Positions 13,968-22,245 of a stretch of 25,816 nucleotides of DNA are shown here, piece after piece. The translations under genes were made by a program, and so were the position numbers. The DNA comes from a virus. The stretch covers positions 1 to 25,816 of the IMG/VR virus record IMGVR_UViG_3300010885_054041. The stretch is one strand, 5' to 3'. Each line of letters opens with the position of its first letter. The first letter of the stretch is position 1. The notes beneath the pieces were generated by a model. It saw nothing but the letters and a program-made list of their open reading frames with translations. It searched no databases and was not told the origin of the DNA.

Positions 13968-14312
13968 ATGATTCAAAATATAGACGACCTCAATAAGAGG
14001 TTGGACCTTTATGAACAAAACGGTCCAGCCAAACTATACTATTCCCTTAATAGAAAAGCCAATGAAATGGCTGATTTATTAAATAGCAAAAGCTTAAACA
14101 GCTTAGATTTGGGAGATCCAAAAGATAAAACATTTGAAAGAATGAAAATCATTTGGAATGACGCATCAAGCATTACAACAGCTATAACTGGGTTGGCGAT
14201 GGCAATAGGCATTACTGGAGATGAGGATAAGGACGTTAAGAGGAATCAGATAATTACCACCCCGGAAAGCATAGCGAATCAATTAGGAGACAATAAAGCA
14301 CAAGATGTATAA
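13968..14312 (+). CDS. Possible small terminase subunit or packaging accessory (114 aa)
   Basis: The product is helical (DLNKRLDLYEQNGPAKLYYSLNRKANEMADLLN), has a hydrophobic helix TTAITGLAMAIGIT, and ends in a polar tail. It overlaps the large terminase start by 8 bases, the usual site of a small terminase. There is no clear helix-turn-helix, so the terminase role is only positional. Confidence 0.5.
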   Translation: MIQNIDDLNKRLDLYEQNGPAKLYYSLNRKANEMADLLNSKSLNSLDLGDPKDKTFERMKIIWNDASSITTAITGLAMAIGITGDEDKDVKRNQIITTPESIANQLGDNKAQDV

Positions 14313-16380
14313 TTTAATAGAAGGGTGTACTCCCATAGACATTCAAGGATTAGTATGTAACATACCCAAAGAAGGGTATGTTTTTAATTTAGCGACTAAA
14401 AAAACTGAATACAGGGGCATTCATAAAAGATCAAGTGATCCCAAGGAGCAATATTGGGAAAGGACACCGTTGCCCGGATGGTACAAGGATGTTATAAAAA
14501 AAGAGGACGCGTATGAGAAAAAAAGAAAAGAAGATGATGCCGCTTTTTATGACGATCAATTAGAAAAATATAAGCAACAAGAATGGGATAGAAGGTTGAA
14601 TGGTTTTTGGTTTATGAACAATGGAAAACCAACGTACATAACCGGATCTCATTACATGTACATGCAATGGTTTCAGATTGACATTGGGTATCCAAGATTT
14701 CGTCAGCCAGATTTAGAATATTTTTATTTTTTAAAGTATGTGGAGGAAGATCCAGATTGTATGGGAATGTTGGAGATTACAAAGCGCCGATTTGGTAAAA
14801 CATACCGAGGCGGATTGTTTTTGTATGATTATATAACCAGAACAAGAATGACAAACGGGGGTATCCAGTCTAAGACAGGCGCGGATGCTAAAAAAGTTTT
14901 TGCAAAAGCGGTAATATCTCCATTTAAAAAACTGCCTAGATTTTTTAGACCGGAATACGATATGAGCTTAGGGGTTACTCCTAAATCGGAAATTAGATTC
15001 CAGCAAACAAACGTAAGGGGGAAGAAGGCAGAAGATAATATAGATAAAGAGGAGCTTGGCTCAATGATTGATTTTCAAAGTGCCGACACCATTGCTTATG
15101 ATGGACAAAAGATACACAGATATTTTTCTGATGAGTGGGCGAAAACAACAGAGGTAAATATATATGATAGGCACGAGGTTATTCGTTATTGCCTATTAGA
15201 TGATGAAGGCAAAATTATTGGAAAGGCGCTATATAGTAGTACGGTTGAGAAGCTTGATACCGAGCGAGATGGAATTCAAGATTCCGCAAAAAGCCTTTGG
15301 AATGATAGCGACCAGTTAAATAGACAAGCAAACGGAAGAACTGCAAGTGGGTTATATAGATTTTTCATGACCGCAGACAGGGCAAAGAATTTTGATTTGC
15401 ATGGATTTCCAGACGTAGAAAAAACGATAAAAGAAATACTTGCAGATAGGGACACAGTCAAGCACAATACGAGGTCGCTATCTAAAAGGATTAAAAAAGA
15501 AGCCCGGACAATTGAAGAAGCATTTAGTGATGATGGGGATGATTGCATTTTTAACTCTCAAAATATAAATGCGCAATTAGCATATCTTAGGCAGACACCA
15601 GTTTCAAGATTTAGACACCTTCATTTTTATAGAGACATAGATACGCAGAAAGTTAAATGGAGAGATGTTGATCCAAACAAAACAGATTTGTACTGGAAGG
15701 TTATTGTCCTTCCGCCTAATGGAGAAGATAATAAATATAAAATGGTAGCCAATGTGAGGCAGCCAACAAGGGCGGGGATTGGGGTTATCGGCGTAGATGG
15801 ATATTCAAATACACAGGGCGGAAAAGAGTATGGATCAAAGCTTTCTGGATGGTATTTTATAAAGTACGATATAACAGATCCAGAAAATACAGGCGTTTTT
15901 GGTGGACATATTTATGGCAGACCAAATGAAAAAGACGATATGTATAACCAAATATTGCTTTGTTCAGAATATATGAGCTTCCCAACTTATTTTGAATTTG
16001 TATCAGATGATTATTATACTTATTTTAAAAACAGGGGAAGGGTTGGTTATTTAGGGAGATTTCCTAAAAACTCAATAGATCCAATAAGACTTAAAAAAGA
16101 CAAAGTAGATAGGCATTTTGGATTCCCAACAACCGAATTTGCTTTGACAAAACAAAACGATATAATGACAACGTATATTGAGCATCACTGCGAAAAAATA
16201 TATTATGAGGAGTTGCTTGAGGATCTTTTAAAATTTCGGCCATACAAAAGAACGCCATCGGATAGAACGGTAAGCGCGATGATCACACTTGTTTCCGGAT
16301 TAGAGCCAATTCCTGTTCATCAAACACCCCGAACGCCATTGATAAAAGTATTTCAAAATAGTAAATCTATAATAATGTAG
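14305..16380 (+). CDS. terL: Terminase large subunit
   Basis: This motor-nuclease packages DNA into the capsid. The 691-aa protein has an N-terminal adaptor region, then the ATPase: a Walker A of TerL type, TKRRFGKT (about residues 159-166), a Walker B IHRYFSDEW with Asp276-Glu277, and a coupling motif KALYSSTVEK. The C-terminal part has the RNase H-like nuclease, with GVIGVDGYS (Asp499) as the first metal ligand and further Asp residues around EFVSDDYY and SDRTVSAM. Insertions make it larger than the typical 450-600 aa, as in large-TerL podoviruses. The stop is followed by a 160-base gap containing a hairpin before the portal gene. Confidence 0.93.
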   Translation: MYNLIEGCTPIDIQGLVCNIPKEGYVFNLATKKTEYRGIHKRSSDPKEQYWERTPLPGWYKDVIKKEDAYEKKRKEDDAAFYDDQLEKYKQQEWDRRLNGFWFMNNGKPTYITGSHYMYMQWFQIDIGYPRFRQPDLEYFYFLKYVEEDPDCMGMLEITKRRFGKTYRGGLFLYDYITRTRMTNGGIQSKTGADAKKVFAKAVISPFKKLPRFFRPEYDMSLGVTPKSEIRFQQTNVRGKKAEDNIDKEELGSMIDFQSADTIAYDGQKIHRYFSDEWAKTTEVNIYDRHEVIRYCLLDDEGKIIGKALYSSTVEKLDTERDGIQDSAKSLWNDSDQLNRQANGRTASGLYRFFMTADRAKNFDLHGFPDVEKTIKEILADRDTVKHNTRSLSKRIKKEARTIEEAFSDDGDDCIFNSQNINAQLAYLRQTPVSRFRHLHFYRDIDTQKVKWRDVDPNKTDLYWKVIVLPPNGEDNKYKMVANVRQPTRAGIGVIGVDGYSNTQGGKEYGSKLSGWYFIKYDITDPENTGVFGGHIYGRPNEKDDMYNQILLCSEYMSFPTYFEFVSDDYYTYFKNRGRVGYLGRFPKNSIDPIRLKKDKVDRHFGFPTTEFALTKQNDIMTTYIEHHCEKIYYEELLEDLLKFRPYKRTPSDRTVSAMITLVSGLEPIPVHQTPRTPLIKVFQNSKSIIM

Positions 16381-16423
16381 ATAAACAAATAATGAAAAAA
16401 ATATTTTTTTATAAAAAAAATGA

Positions 16424-16431
16424 TATATTTG
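16424..16431 (+). promoter_or_regulatory. Candidate -7 element upstream of the portal gene
   Basis: TATATTTG is an exact match to the Bacteroidota -7 element TAnnTTTG. No clean TTTG is present 19-21 bases upstream, only T-rich sequence. If used, transcription would start near 16438, within the TerL-portal gap and before the terminator-like hairpin. Confidence 0.35.
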
Positions 16432-16505
16432 GCGAAGAATATTTTAAAGTTTAACTCCAATGAAAATCGTGCATTGTGAAAACAAATAAAATTAAAAAAT
16501 AAAAA

Positions 16506-16540
16506 CCATTACTTGCATTAGCAATTAATGGCTTTTTTTA
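16506..16540 (+). terminator. Terminator-like hairpin just before the portal gene
   Basis: CCATTA, a one-base mismatch, and TTGC pair with GCAA and TAATGG around an ATTA loop, followed directly by C and seven T. This is a standard intrinsic terminator shape. It ends about two bases before the portal start codon region at 16543, so the hairpin and U-tract occupy the portal leader. It may end the TerL transcript or act as an attenuator. Confidence 0.6.
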
Positions 16541-16542
16541 TT

Positions 16543-18975
16543 ATGGAAAATACTGGAACGATATTAAAAGAATTTCAACTGAACGATCTTTCTATAAAGG
16601 AAAAATCGGACAAAGCATATGGATTAAAAGTTTCTCAATATATTGATTCTACTATAGGTGGAGGGATTAGTTCATATTATTGGACGAGAAATAATAGATA
16701 TAAACTAAACAGAAATTCTGCCAATGGAAGAATTAATATGGGCAAGTTTCAAGACCTTCTTGATTTCAATGGCAAGGTAAATTATGCCAACATAAATTGG
16801 CAATCAATAAGAATAGTTAACAGAATAATATCCGGATTGGTAGGTCGCTGGATGCAACGTAATGAAAAAATCCAAGTCCAAGCAGTTGATAATTTATCCC
16901 AAAAAGAAAAGTTAGACGAATACAAGGAGCTTGAATTTTTAATATCCAACAGGGCTTATCTTAAAAGTCTTGAAGAAGCGTCTGGATTAAAGGTAGCTCC
17001 AGATAAGGAAATTCCCGAAACTAAAGATGATCTTAATTTGTGGGTTACGCAATTCCAAAGATTACCAGAAGAAATACTATACGAATTGGCTTGTAATGAT
17101 ATTTTACAAGCTGGCGGCTGGTTTGATGTTTTAAAAGAGAAAATGCTTCACGATAGCGCCGAAGTAGGATTTGTAGGCACTTACACTTGGATGGATGAGC
17201 AGGGAATTATTCATGTTGATTACGTTAAGCCGGAAAATGCTATTTATTCTTATAGCGAATACCCGGACTTAAGAGATACATCTTGGAGAGGACAGGTTAA
17301 GTCAATGAAAATTAGTGAGCTTCGCAGAAAGTATGGCAAAGAATTTGGCGGCAGTTTAACCGAACAGGAGTTATGGGATATTGCTGCTTCAGCAAAAGAT
17401 TTTCAATACAATGATAAATTAAGATGGGATGTCAATTGGAATATTACATTTTTCAGACCTTATGATGAATGGAATGTGGACGTTCTTGATTTTGAAATAA
17501 AAACAATAGATACCGATTCTTATACTGCCATTACTACAAAGAAAAACAAAAGCACCTTATTAAAAAAGGGTAGAGATGAGAAGCAATCAGAAAACGAGGA
17601 AGTTATAGACGATACTAAGTGGAATATATATAGGGGCGTAATGGTCCGAGTAAAACAAATAATGTTAGAGTGGGGACTTAAAAGAAACATGGTTCGCCCG
17701 CAAGATCCAAAGGAATCTGGAAACGCAGAGTTTTCGTATTCTTTCTACATGTATCAAAATTACACTCTTACCAACCTTGCTATCCCAGAAAAAATTGAAG
17801 AACCGGCAGATCAAATGATTTTAGCCCGTTTAAAAATGCAACAATTAGTTGCAAAAATGAGACCAACAGGGGCTTTGATTAATTGGGATGCCCTTCAATC
17901 TATTGATTATGGATTAGGAGACACAAACAAAACAATAGACGTAATGAAGCTATACGACCAAACGGGTACGCTTTATTATAGAGGTAAAGATGATGAAGGG
18001 AATCAAATACCAGTTCCTATTACGGAGCTTGCGAATGCAGGGTTTTTACCGCAAATGCAAGGTCTTATTCAGCTTTATAATTTTCATTATTCAGTTCTTA
18101 AAGATGAATTGGGCGAAGATCCAAATCTTGCCAACCAAGCGCTACAACCAAGAGTTACAACAGGCAATATTGATACCGCGCAACAGGTAGCTGCAAATGC
18201 AACCGACTATATGTATAATGCTTATGTTGAGTGCATGAAGCAAACGGCTAGGAAGATTTCGTGCCTTTTAAATAAATCAGTAACATTCGGCGCACAGGCA
18301 TATAGGCATATCTTGGAGGACGCAGATGTTAAAACAAGGATATTTAATACAGACGTTAGGTTATTGCCAACTGGTCAAGAGATAATGATGCTTGATCAAA
18401 AAATGAATCAAGCAATTGCATCAAATCCGCAATTTGCTATGTTCGTTGACACCTTTAAAATAATAAGAATTGCAAAAGAAGATGTCAAGTTAGCTGAAGA
18501 ATATTACAGGATTTCCATGAAAAAAATGATGGAAAGTCAACAGCAACAAGCAATGCAAAATCAGCAAATGACAATACAAGGTCAAATGCAATCCGCTCAA
18601 TTAGCCGAAGAAGAAAGAAGGAAATCGTTGGAAATGGAGCTTGCCATTAAAAAACAAATAAGCGATGCCGAAACAACCAACGAGTTAAAGAAGTCAATGG
18701 TAGCCGGATTGTTTGGAATTTATCAAAAGGGGCTACCAGTTCCAAGTGAATTAAAAGCGCTTGAAACTGAAATTTTACAAAATATTGCATTACCATTGTT
18801 TGCGGAAAATATAGCAAATGAAGGAGCTATGATTCAGCAAGCGCAACAAATGCAAGGGCAACAACAAGAAGAAGGGGCGCAACAAGAAGCGCAACAATCT
18901 CCTGCACAAGAACAGGCAGAGCCAGAAGTACAAGAAGATGAAATGGAGCAACAAATGCAACAACAAGCAATGTAA
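16543..18975 (+). CDS. Portal protein
   Basis: The portal is the dodecameric channel at one capsid vertex through which TerL drives DNA. The 810-aa protein is located just after TerL, begins MENTGTILKEFQLNDLSIKE and has a portal-like stem region (INWQSIRIVNRIISGLVGRWMQRNEKIQV) and a wing with HVDYVKPENAIYSYSEYPDLRD. The C-terminal 150 residues are Gln, Met and Glu-rich helical coiled coil, consistent with a long portal barrel or crown. ATG at 16528 also lies in frame, but it is inside the terminator stem, so 16543 is preferred. The length is near portals of P22-like and crAss-like phages. Assignment rests on order, size and pattern, not on a catalytic motif. Confidence 0.82.
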   Translation: MENTGTILKEFQLNDLSIKEKSDKAYGLKVSQYIDSTIGGGISSYYWTRNNRYKLNRNSANGRINMGKFQDLLDFNGKVNYANINWQSIRIVNRIISGLVGRWMQRNEKIQVQAVDNLSQKEKLDEYKELEFLISNRAYLKSLEEASGLKVAPDKEIPETKDDLNLWVTQFQRLPEEILYELACNDILQAGGWFDVLKEKMLHDSAEVGFVGTYTWMDEQGIIHVDYVKPENAIYSYSEYPDLRDTSWRGQVKSMKISELRRKYGKEFGGSLTEQELWDIAASAKDFQYNDKLRWDVNWNITFFRPYDEWNVDVLDFEIKTIDTDSYTAITTKKNKSTLLKKGRDEKQSENEEVIDDTKWNIYRGVMVRVKQIMLEWGLKRNMVRPQDPKESGNAEFSYSFYMYQNYTLTNLAIPEKIEEPADQMILARLKMQQLVAKMRPTGALINWDALQSIDYGLGDTNKTIDVMKLYDQTGTLYYRGKDDEGNQIPVPITELANAGFLPQMQGLIQLYNFHYSVLKDELGEDPNLANQALQPRVTTGNIDTAQQVAANATDYMYNAYVECMKQTARKISCLLNKSVTFGAQAYRHILEDADVKTRIFNTDVRLLPTGQEIMMLDQKMNQAIASNPQFAMFVDTFKIIRIAKEDVKLAEEYYRISMKKMMESQQQQAMQNQQMTIQGQMQSAQLAEEERRKSLEMELAIKKQISDAETTNELKKSMVAGLFGIYQKGLPVPSELKALETEILQNIALPLFAENIANEGAMIQQAQQMQGQQQEEGAQQEAQQSPAQEQAEPEVQEDEMEQQMQQQAM

Positions 18976-18986
18976 AAATTAATTTT

Positions 18987-19343
18987 ATGCCAGATAAAGA
19001 AAAATCAGAAGATAAGAAACCAAAAATAAAAGGATTTGGGCAGGGCTTTGCTGGAGGATATTTAGTTGGCGCAAATTCAGAAATGCCTGTTGCTAAAAAT
19101 ACCAAATTGACTTTAGGGTATAGCAAGATGGTTGGAAATGAAACGCCGAATGGAGATAAATCAATAAATTTGTCTAAGGAAACAAAAAAGGGCGGAGAAG
19201 TTTCTTTGGGTTATTCTTCAAATAAAGAAGCAAGCGCATCTTATACTACACCGAAAGGGAATAGCTTTTCGGCAAAATATAGCCCAATGGGCGGCGCATT
19301 AGTTTCGGCAAGAATTAATTTAGGGAAAAGAAAAAAGAAATAA
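18987..19343 (+). CDS. Hypothetical Gly/Ser-rich virion-region protein (118 aa)
   Basis: A basic protein with a charged start (MPDKEKSEDKKPKIKGFGQG) and repeated short amphipathic strands with alternating Gly, Ser and Tyr (TKLTLGYSKMVG, GEVSLGYSSN, NSFSAKYSPMGG), ending in a basic RKKK tail. The strand pattern looks like a beta-meander; no signal peptide, so not an outer-membrane protein by itself. Eleven bases after the portal, and two bases before the next gene. No family known. Confidence 0.58.
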   Translation: MPDKEKSEDKKPKIKGFGQGFAGGYLVGANSEMPVAKNTKLTLGYSKMVGNETPNGDKSINLSKETKKGGEVSLGYSSNKEASASYTTPKGNSFSAKYSPMGGALVSARINLGKRKKK

Positions 19344-19344
19344 T

Positions 19345-19503
19345 ATGCCTTATAAATCAGAAGCACAAAGAAAATATTTTAATGTTAATAAGCAAGAATT
19401 AGAAAAAGAAGGCGTTAATGTGGGGGAATGGAATAAAGAAAGTAAGGGCATGAAATTACCAAACAAAATAGTTCAAGCAAAACTAAAAAAGAAAAAGAAA
19501 TGA
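19345..19503 (+). CDS. Small conserved phage protein (52 aa), virion region
   Basis: The product begins MPYKSEAQRKYFNVNKQELEK and continues EGVNVGEWNKESKGMKLP. This K-S-x-A-Q-R-x-F...GV.V.EW...S.G.KLP pattern is shared by short proteins near the portal and capsid genes of many phages; the role is unknown. The basic tail (KLKKKKK) may bind DNA. It overlaps the next gene as ATGA. Confidence 0.72.
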   Translation: MPYKSEAQRKYFNVNKQELEKEGVNVGEWNKESKGMKLPNKIVQAKLKKKKK

Positions 19504-19649
19504 AACAAATGATTAAAAGAGCAGATAGCTCTACATCTTAAAGAGGACTTTATGATAATATTAGAGCTGCAAAAGGCTCTGGTAAAAAACCTACTACCGA
19601 AATGCTTAAACAAGAAAAGAAAATAAAATTAAAAAATAAAAACAAATAA
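19500..19649 (+). pseudogene. Small conserved phage gene with an in-frame TAA stop
   Basis: The frame begins MKQMIKRADSSTS and stops at TAA (19539-19541), then continues without break as RGLYDNIRAAKGSGKKPTTE and MLKQEKKIK to 19649. That second part matches, from memory, a common short phage protein with SKRGLWDNIRAAKGSGKKPTKEMLKQE; in those the residue before RGL is usually Lys. One A-to-T change (AAA to TAA) would explain the stop. TAA ends most genes here, so recoding is unlikely. A recent nonsense mutation, a sequencing error or readthrough remain possible. Confidence 0.7.
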
Positions 19650-19651
19650 TT

Positions 19652-19918
19652 ATGGCAACTTTTATAAATGACAGAACAGCACAAGCCCTTCGTGGCGAAT
19701 CGGTGATAGTTACAGTTCCATCTTCAGATTGGGCCACTGTATCTTCTTCATTAGCTATTGGAGACGAAATTCTTATACCCGAATCGGGCAATCTGGGTAC
19801 AGTAGGTTCAATAGATAGCTTTGGATTAACTTTTGAGGTTGTTCCTTTTCAGCCAGACTTTAGATTTGATGGAGCAAATCCCGGCCTTTTAACGGCTGGA
19901 GAAACAATAAGCTATTAA
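19652..19918 (+). CDS. Small beta-rich virion-region protein (88 aa)
   Basis: The product (MATFINDRTAQALRGESVIVTVPSSDW... ending GETISY) has several predicted strands and no signal peptide. GDEILIPESGNLGTVGSID looks like a beta-turn-rich binding or decoration module. Located between small conserved genes and a paralog pair, it may be a capsid-associated protein. No family recognised. Confidence 0.6.
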   Translation: MATFINDRTAQALRGESVIVTVPSSDWATVSSSLAIGDEILIPESGNLGTVGSIDSFGLTFEVVPFQPDFRFDGANPGLLTAGETISY

Positions 19919-19938
19919 TAAAATAAAATAAAATAAAA
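19919..19938 (+). repeat. TAAAA tandem repeat in the leader of the paralog pair
   Basis: Four copies of the pentamer TAAAA run directly into the ATG of the next gene. It serves as an A-rich, unstructured leader, the Bacteroidota alternative to a Shine-Dalgarno sequence, and can vary by slippage. Confidence 0.75.
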
Positions 19939-20288
19939 TGTTAGCACAATATTTAGATTTAACCGACCAGTTTAATAGTAATCCAGATTACGAAGTAGTA
20001 ATTGATGTAAGCAATTATGACTATTGTTTAATTCAGCCAATCGGAGAAGATGTTAATCTTTTTTCAACAATAGATAGCGGAGCAGTGCAAGGCGTTACAG
20101 ATGGAAATGCAACAACTGCTACTAATTTTGTATCGGTTGCAGCACTGGAATTAGCGAATGGTACTAGCTACGGTGCAAGTGTAACAGATGGCACAATAAG
20201 TAGACTAGCTGTAGTGGGGCGCTATGTTAAAATAAAAAAAGGAAGTCCGATTACAAAACTATTAGTAATGTTAACTAAAATATCATAA
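19938..20288 (+). CDS. Virion-associated protein, first of a tandem paralog pair (116 aa)
   Basis: The product starts MLAQYLDLTDQFNSN and ends LLVMLTKIS; middle strands DYEVVIDVSNYDYCLIQP and STIDSGAVQGVTDGNA suggest a compact beta-fold like a capsid decoration or head-fibre subunit. It is 3 bases before a paralog with the same start, middle motif and end. The 29 first and 28 last bases of the two genes are identical. Role is inferred only from location before the scaffold and capsid genes. Confidence 0.68.
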   Translation: MLAQYLDLTDQFNSNPDYEVVIDVSNYDYCLIQPIGEDVNLFSTIDSGAVQGVTDGNATTATNFVSVAALELANGTSYGASVTDGTISRLAVVGRYVKIKKGSPITKLLVMLTKIS

Positions 20289-20291
20289 ACA

Positions 20292-20666
20292 ATGTTAGCA
20301 CAATATTTAGATTTAACCGAAGAATTTGCAAATAGCTTTGATGGAAGTGTCTATAAAGTACAATTTGAAGTGAGCAATTATGATTATGCATTAGTTCAAT
20401 TTGTGGATTTTTTATCAGAAGTAAATTTTAAGTCAACAATAGATAGCGGGGCTGTACAAGGAGTTACAGATGGGAATGCTTTGACATCTACTAATTATAC
20501 TACAGTATATGCTACATATTTATTGGACAATACTAAAGTAACAGTTAGTCCAAGCAATGGGACTTATAGATTTGATGTAGTGGGAAGATATATCAAGCTA
20601 ACAAATGCAAGCGGTATTAATCTTACAACTGGAAAATTATTAGTAATGTTAACTAAAATATCATAA
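20292..20666 (+). CDS. Virion-associated protein, second of a tandem paralog pair (124 aa)
   Basis: The paralog of the gene before it: same MLAQYLDLT start, FEVSNYDYALVQF, STIDSGAVQGVTDGNA and LLVMLTKIS end, with the intervening loops changed and a few residues longer. The pattern points to duplication followed by divergence of surface loops. Both may assemble together, or replace each other at equivalent sites. The next gene begins one base after its stop. Confidence 0.68.
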   Translation: MLAQYLDLTEEFANSFDGSVYKVQFEVSNYDYALVQFVDFLSEVNFKSTIDSGAVQGVTDGNALTSTNYTTVYATYLLDNTKVTVSPSNGTYRFDVVGRYIKLTNASGINLTTGKLLVMLTKIS

Positions 20667-20667
20667 G

Positions 20668-21045
20668 ATGGCGCTTACACCAGAGTTAATAAAAGGCAAA
20701 CTTTTTTCTTTTCAAAATGGAGCGCATAGCTTGCATCTTGATACAAGATCGTATGCCGAACATAAGGCACTTCAAAAACTTTACGAAGGTGTTGATGGGT
20801 TAAAAGATTCTATTCTTGAAATTCTTATGGGTTACCAAAATGGAAAAAGAATAGGAAAAGCAAAGCTTGATGAATTTCCGGCATACAGCCAAGAAGCTGT
20901 TACTGCTTTAATTAAGGAAGGGTTGTCATTTGCTTATGAACTTGAAATGTGGGCAGAAGATAAGAAGTATTGCGATATTTCAAATAAGGCTCAAGACCTA
21001 AGTGGTTTATTTGCGCAAATACAATACCTGCTTACGCTTAGTTAA
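20668..21045 (+). CDS. DUF5856-like helical protein (125 aa)
   Basis: An all-helical protein: LIKGKLFSFQNGAHSLHLDTRSYAEHKALQKLYEGVDGLKDSILEILMGYQNG. The H-x-LHL-x-TRSYAEHKAL-x-x-xYE pattern resembles DUF5856, a phage family with a ferritin/Dps-like four-helix bundle, with His and Glu residues placed as possible metal ligands. I am confident of the helical class, less of the family number. It lies in the head gene block, one base after the second paralog. Confidence 0.68.
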   Translation: MALTPELIKGKLFSFQNGAHSLHLDTRSYAEHKALQKLYEGVDGLKDSILEILMGYQNGKRIGKAKLDEFPAYSQEAVTALIKEGLSFAYELEMWAEDKKYCDISNKAQDLSGLFAQIQYLLTLS

Positions 21046-21062
21046 AAAAAACAAACAGATAT

Positions 21063-22217
21063 ATGTCAGAACAAACAAACAACGATCAAAGCTCCGCAAT
21101 TGAACAAGGAAACATTGTCAATCCTTTCTCAGAAGAAAGTTGGGTAGATTCATCCGTAAACGCAAATGAGCAATCGCAAGAACCAACACAATCTCAACCA
21201 GAACCTAGTCCTCAACAAGCGCAAGAAGAAATTCATGATGCCAATGAGTATTTAAAAGAAAAACTAGGATTTGATAGCTGGGATTCTGCAGCAAGTCAAA
21301 TTGATGATCTTCGCAAAAAGCCGGGGATAGAATTTGAAAACGAAGAAAGCAGAAAGTTTTATGAGTATGCAAAAGAAAATAAAGAGGACGAGCTTATTAG
21401 CTTTTTGGAAGAAAAAAGAAAAATAGATAGACTTTCTAATGCAGAAATAAAAGATGCTAATACGGCATCCGAAATAATCAAATTAAGCATGAACCAGAAA
21501 AATAAAGACCTGGATCAAAGCGAAATTGATTTTTTATTTAATGAGCGATTTCAAAAGCCATCAAAGCCAGACCAAAAGTTTGATGAATTGGATTCCGAAT
21601 ATGAAGAAAGGGTTTCTGCTTGGGAAACTAAGGTAAACGAAATTGACAGAAAACTTGTCATTGAAGCTAAACTTGCAAAACCCGAGCTAGAAAAGATAAA
21701 AAGTAATTTAATATTACCAGACATATTTTCCAAACCATCTGAATCAGCGCCTACGCAAGAAGAATTGCAAGCGCAAAGCAGGTACATGGATAACTATTAC
21801 GGAAATGTTGATGAGGCCGTTAATTCATTTGAAGGTTTTACTGCAACAGTAAAGGACGAAGGAGCTGATTTTAGTGTTGCCTATATTCCATCAATAGAAG
21901 AAAAACAGGCAGTTTCAGAGCAATTGAAGTATTTTGCTGAAAACAATTTAGATGCTAACATGATATTTGCCGACAGATGGGTAAATGATGATAACACTAT
22001 CAATGTAAAGCAAATGACAAAAGATTTGTTTTTACTACAGAACGAAGGCAAAATAACTCAAAAGTATGTAAACGATGCCGCAAATAAAAGATTGACTATG
22101 CATTTAAAAAAGCAAAGTAACATTCATTTAAGCGGAACTGAAAACAGCGGTACATTTAATGCTGACAATAGTCAATCCGAAATGGATAGACTTGCAGCGG
22201 TTATGTTCGCTAAATAA
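21063..22217 (+). CDS. Probable capsid scaffold protein
   Basis: A 384-aa, acidic, Glu/Gln-rich protein directly before the major capsid gene, the normal place for a scaffold. It has a disordered, Gln/Pro-rich first 60 residues, then long helices with heptad character (ENEESRKFYEYAKENKEDELISFLEEKRKIDR, and NEIDRKLVIEAKLAKPELEK), and a short polar C-terminus (SEMDRLAAVMFAK), where scaffold-capsid contacts are usually made. No protease active site is visible. Scaffolds guide capsid assembly and leave before DNA enters. Confidence 0.74.
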   Translation: MSEQTNNDQSSAIEQGNIVNPFSEESWVDSSVNANEQSQEPTQSQPEPSPQQAQEEIHDANEYLKEKLGFDSWDSAASQIDDLRKKPGIEFENEESRKFYEYAKENKEDELISFLEEKRKIDRLSNAEIKDANTASEIIKLSMNQKNKDLDQSEIDFLFNERFQKPSKPDQKFDELDSEYEERVSAWETKVNEIDRKLVIEAKLAKPELEKIKSNLILPDIFSKPSESAPTQEELQAQSRYMDNYYGNVDEAVNSFEGFTATVKDEGADFSVAYIPSIEEKQAVSEQLKYFAENNLDANMIFADRWVNDDNTINVKQMTKDLFLLQNEGKITQKYVNDAANKRLTMHLKKQSNIHLSGTENSGTFNADNSQSEMDRLAAVMFAK

Positions 22218-22245
22218 AATATTTTAAACCTAAAAAAATTAAAAA

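Noticed and set aside
15276-15548. 90-aa minus-strand ORF inside TerL
   Set aside because: It is fully antisense to conserved TerL sequence, Ser/Leu-rich and without context; a shadow ORF.
16392-16454. 20-aa ORF (MKKIFFYKK...) as a real gene
   Set aside because: Very short, AT-driven composition and spans the candidate -7 element; kept only as part of the portal-leader observation.
16528-16542. Earlier in-frame portal start (MAFFIM)
   Set aside because: The ATG is part of the terminator stem TAATGG and the codons after it are the T-run; the next ATG at 16543 gives a normal N-terminus.
19500-19649. TAA read as an amino acid throughout the genome
   Set aside because: Most genes in the window end at TAA with the next gene beginning at once, so TAA clearly works as a stop here.
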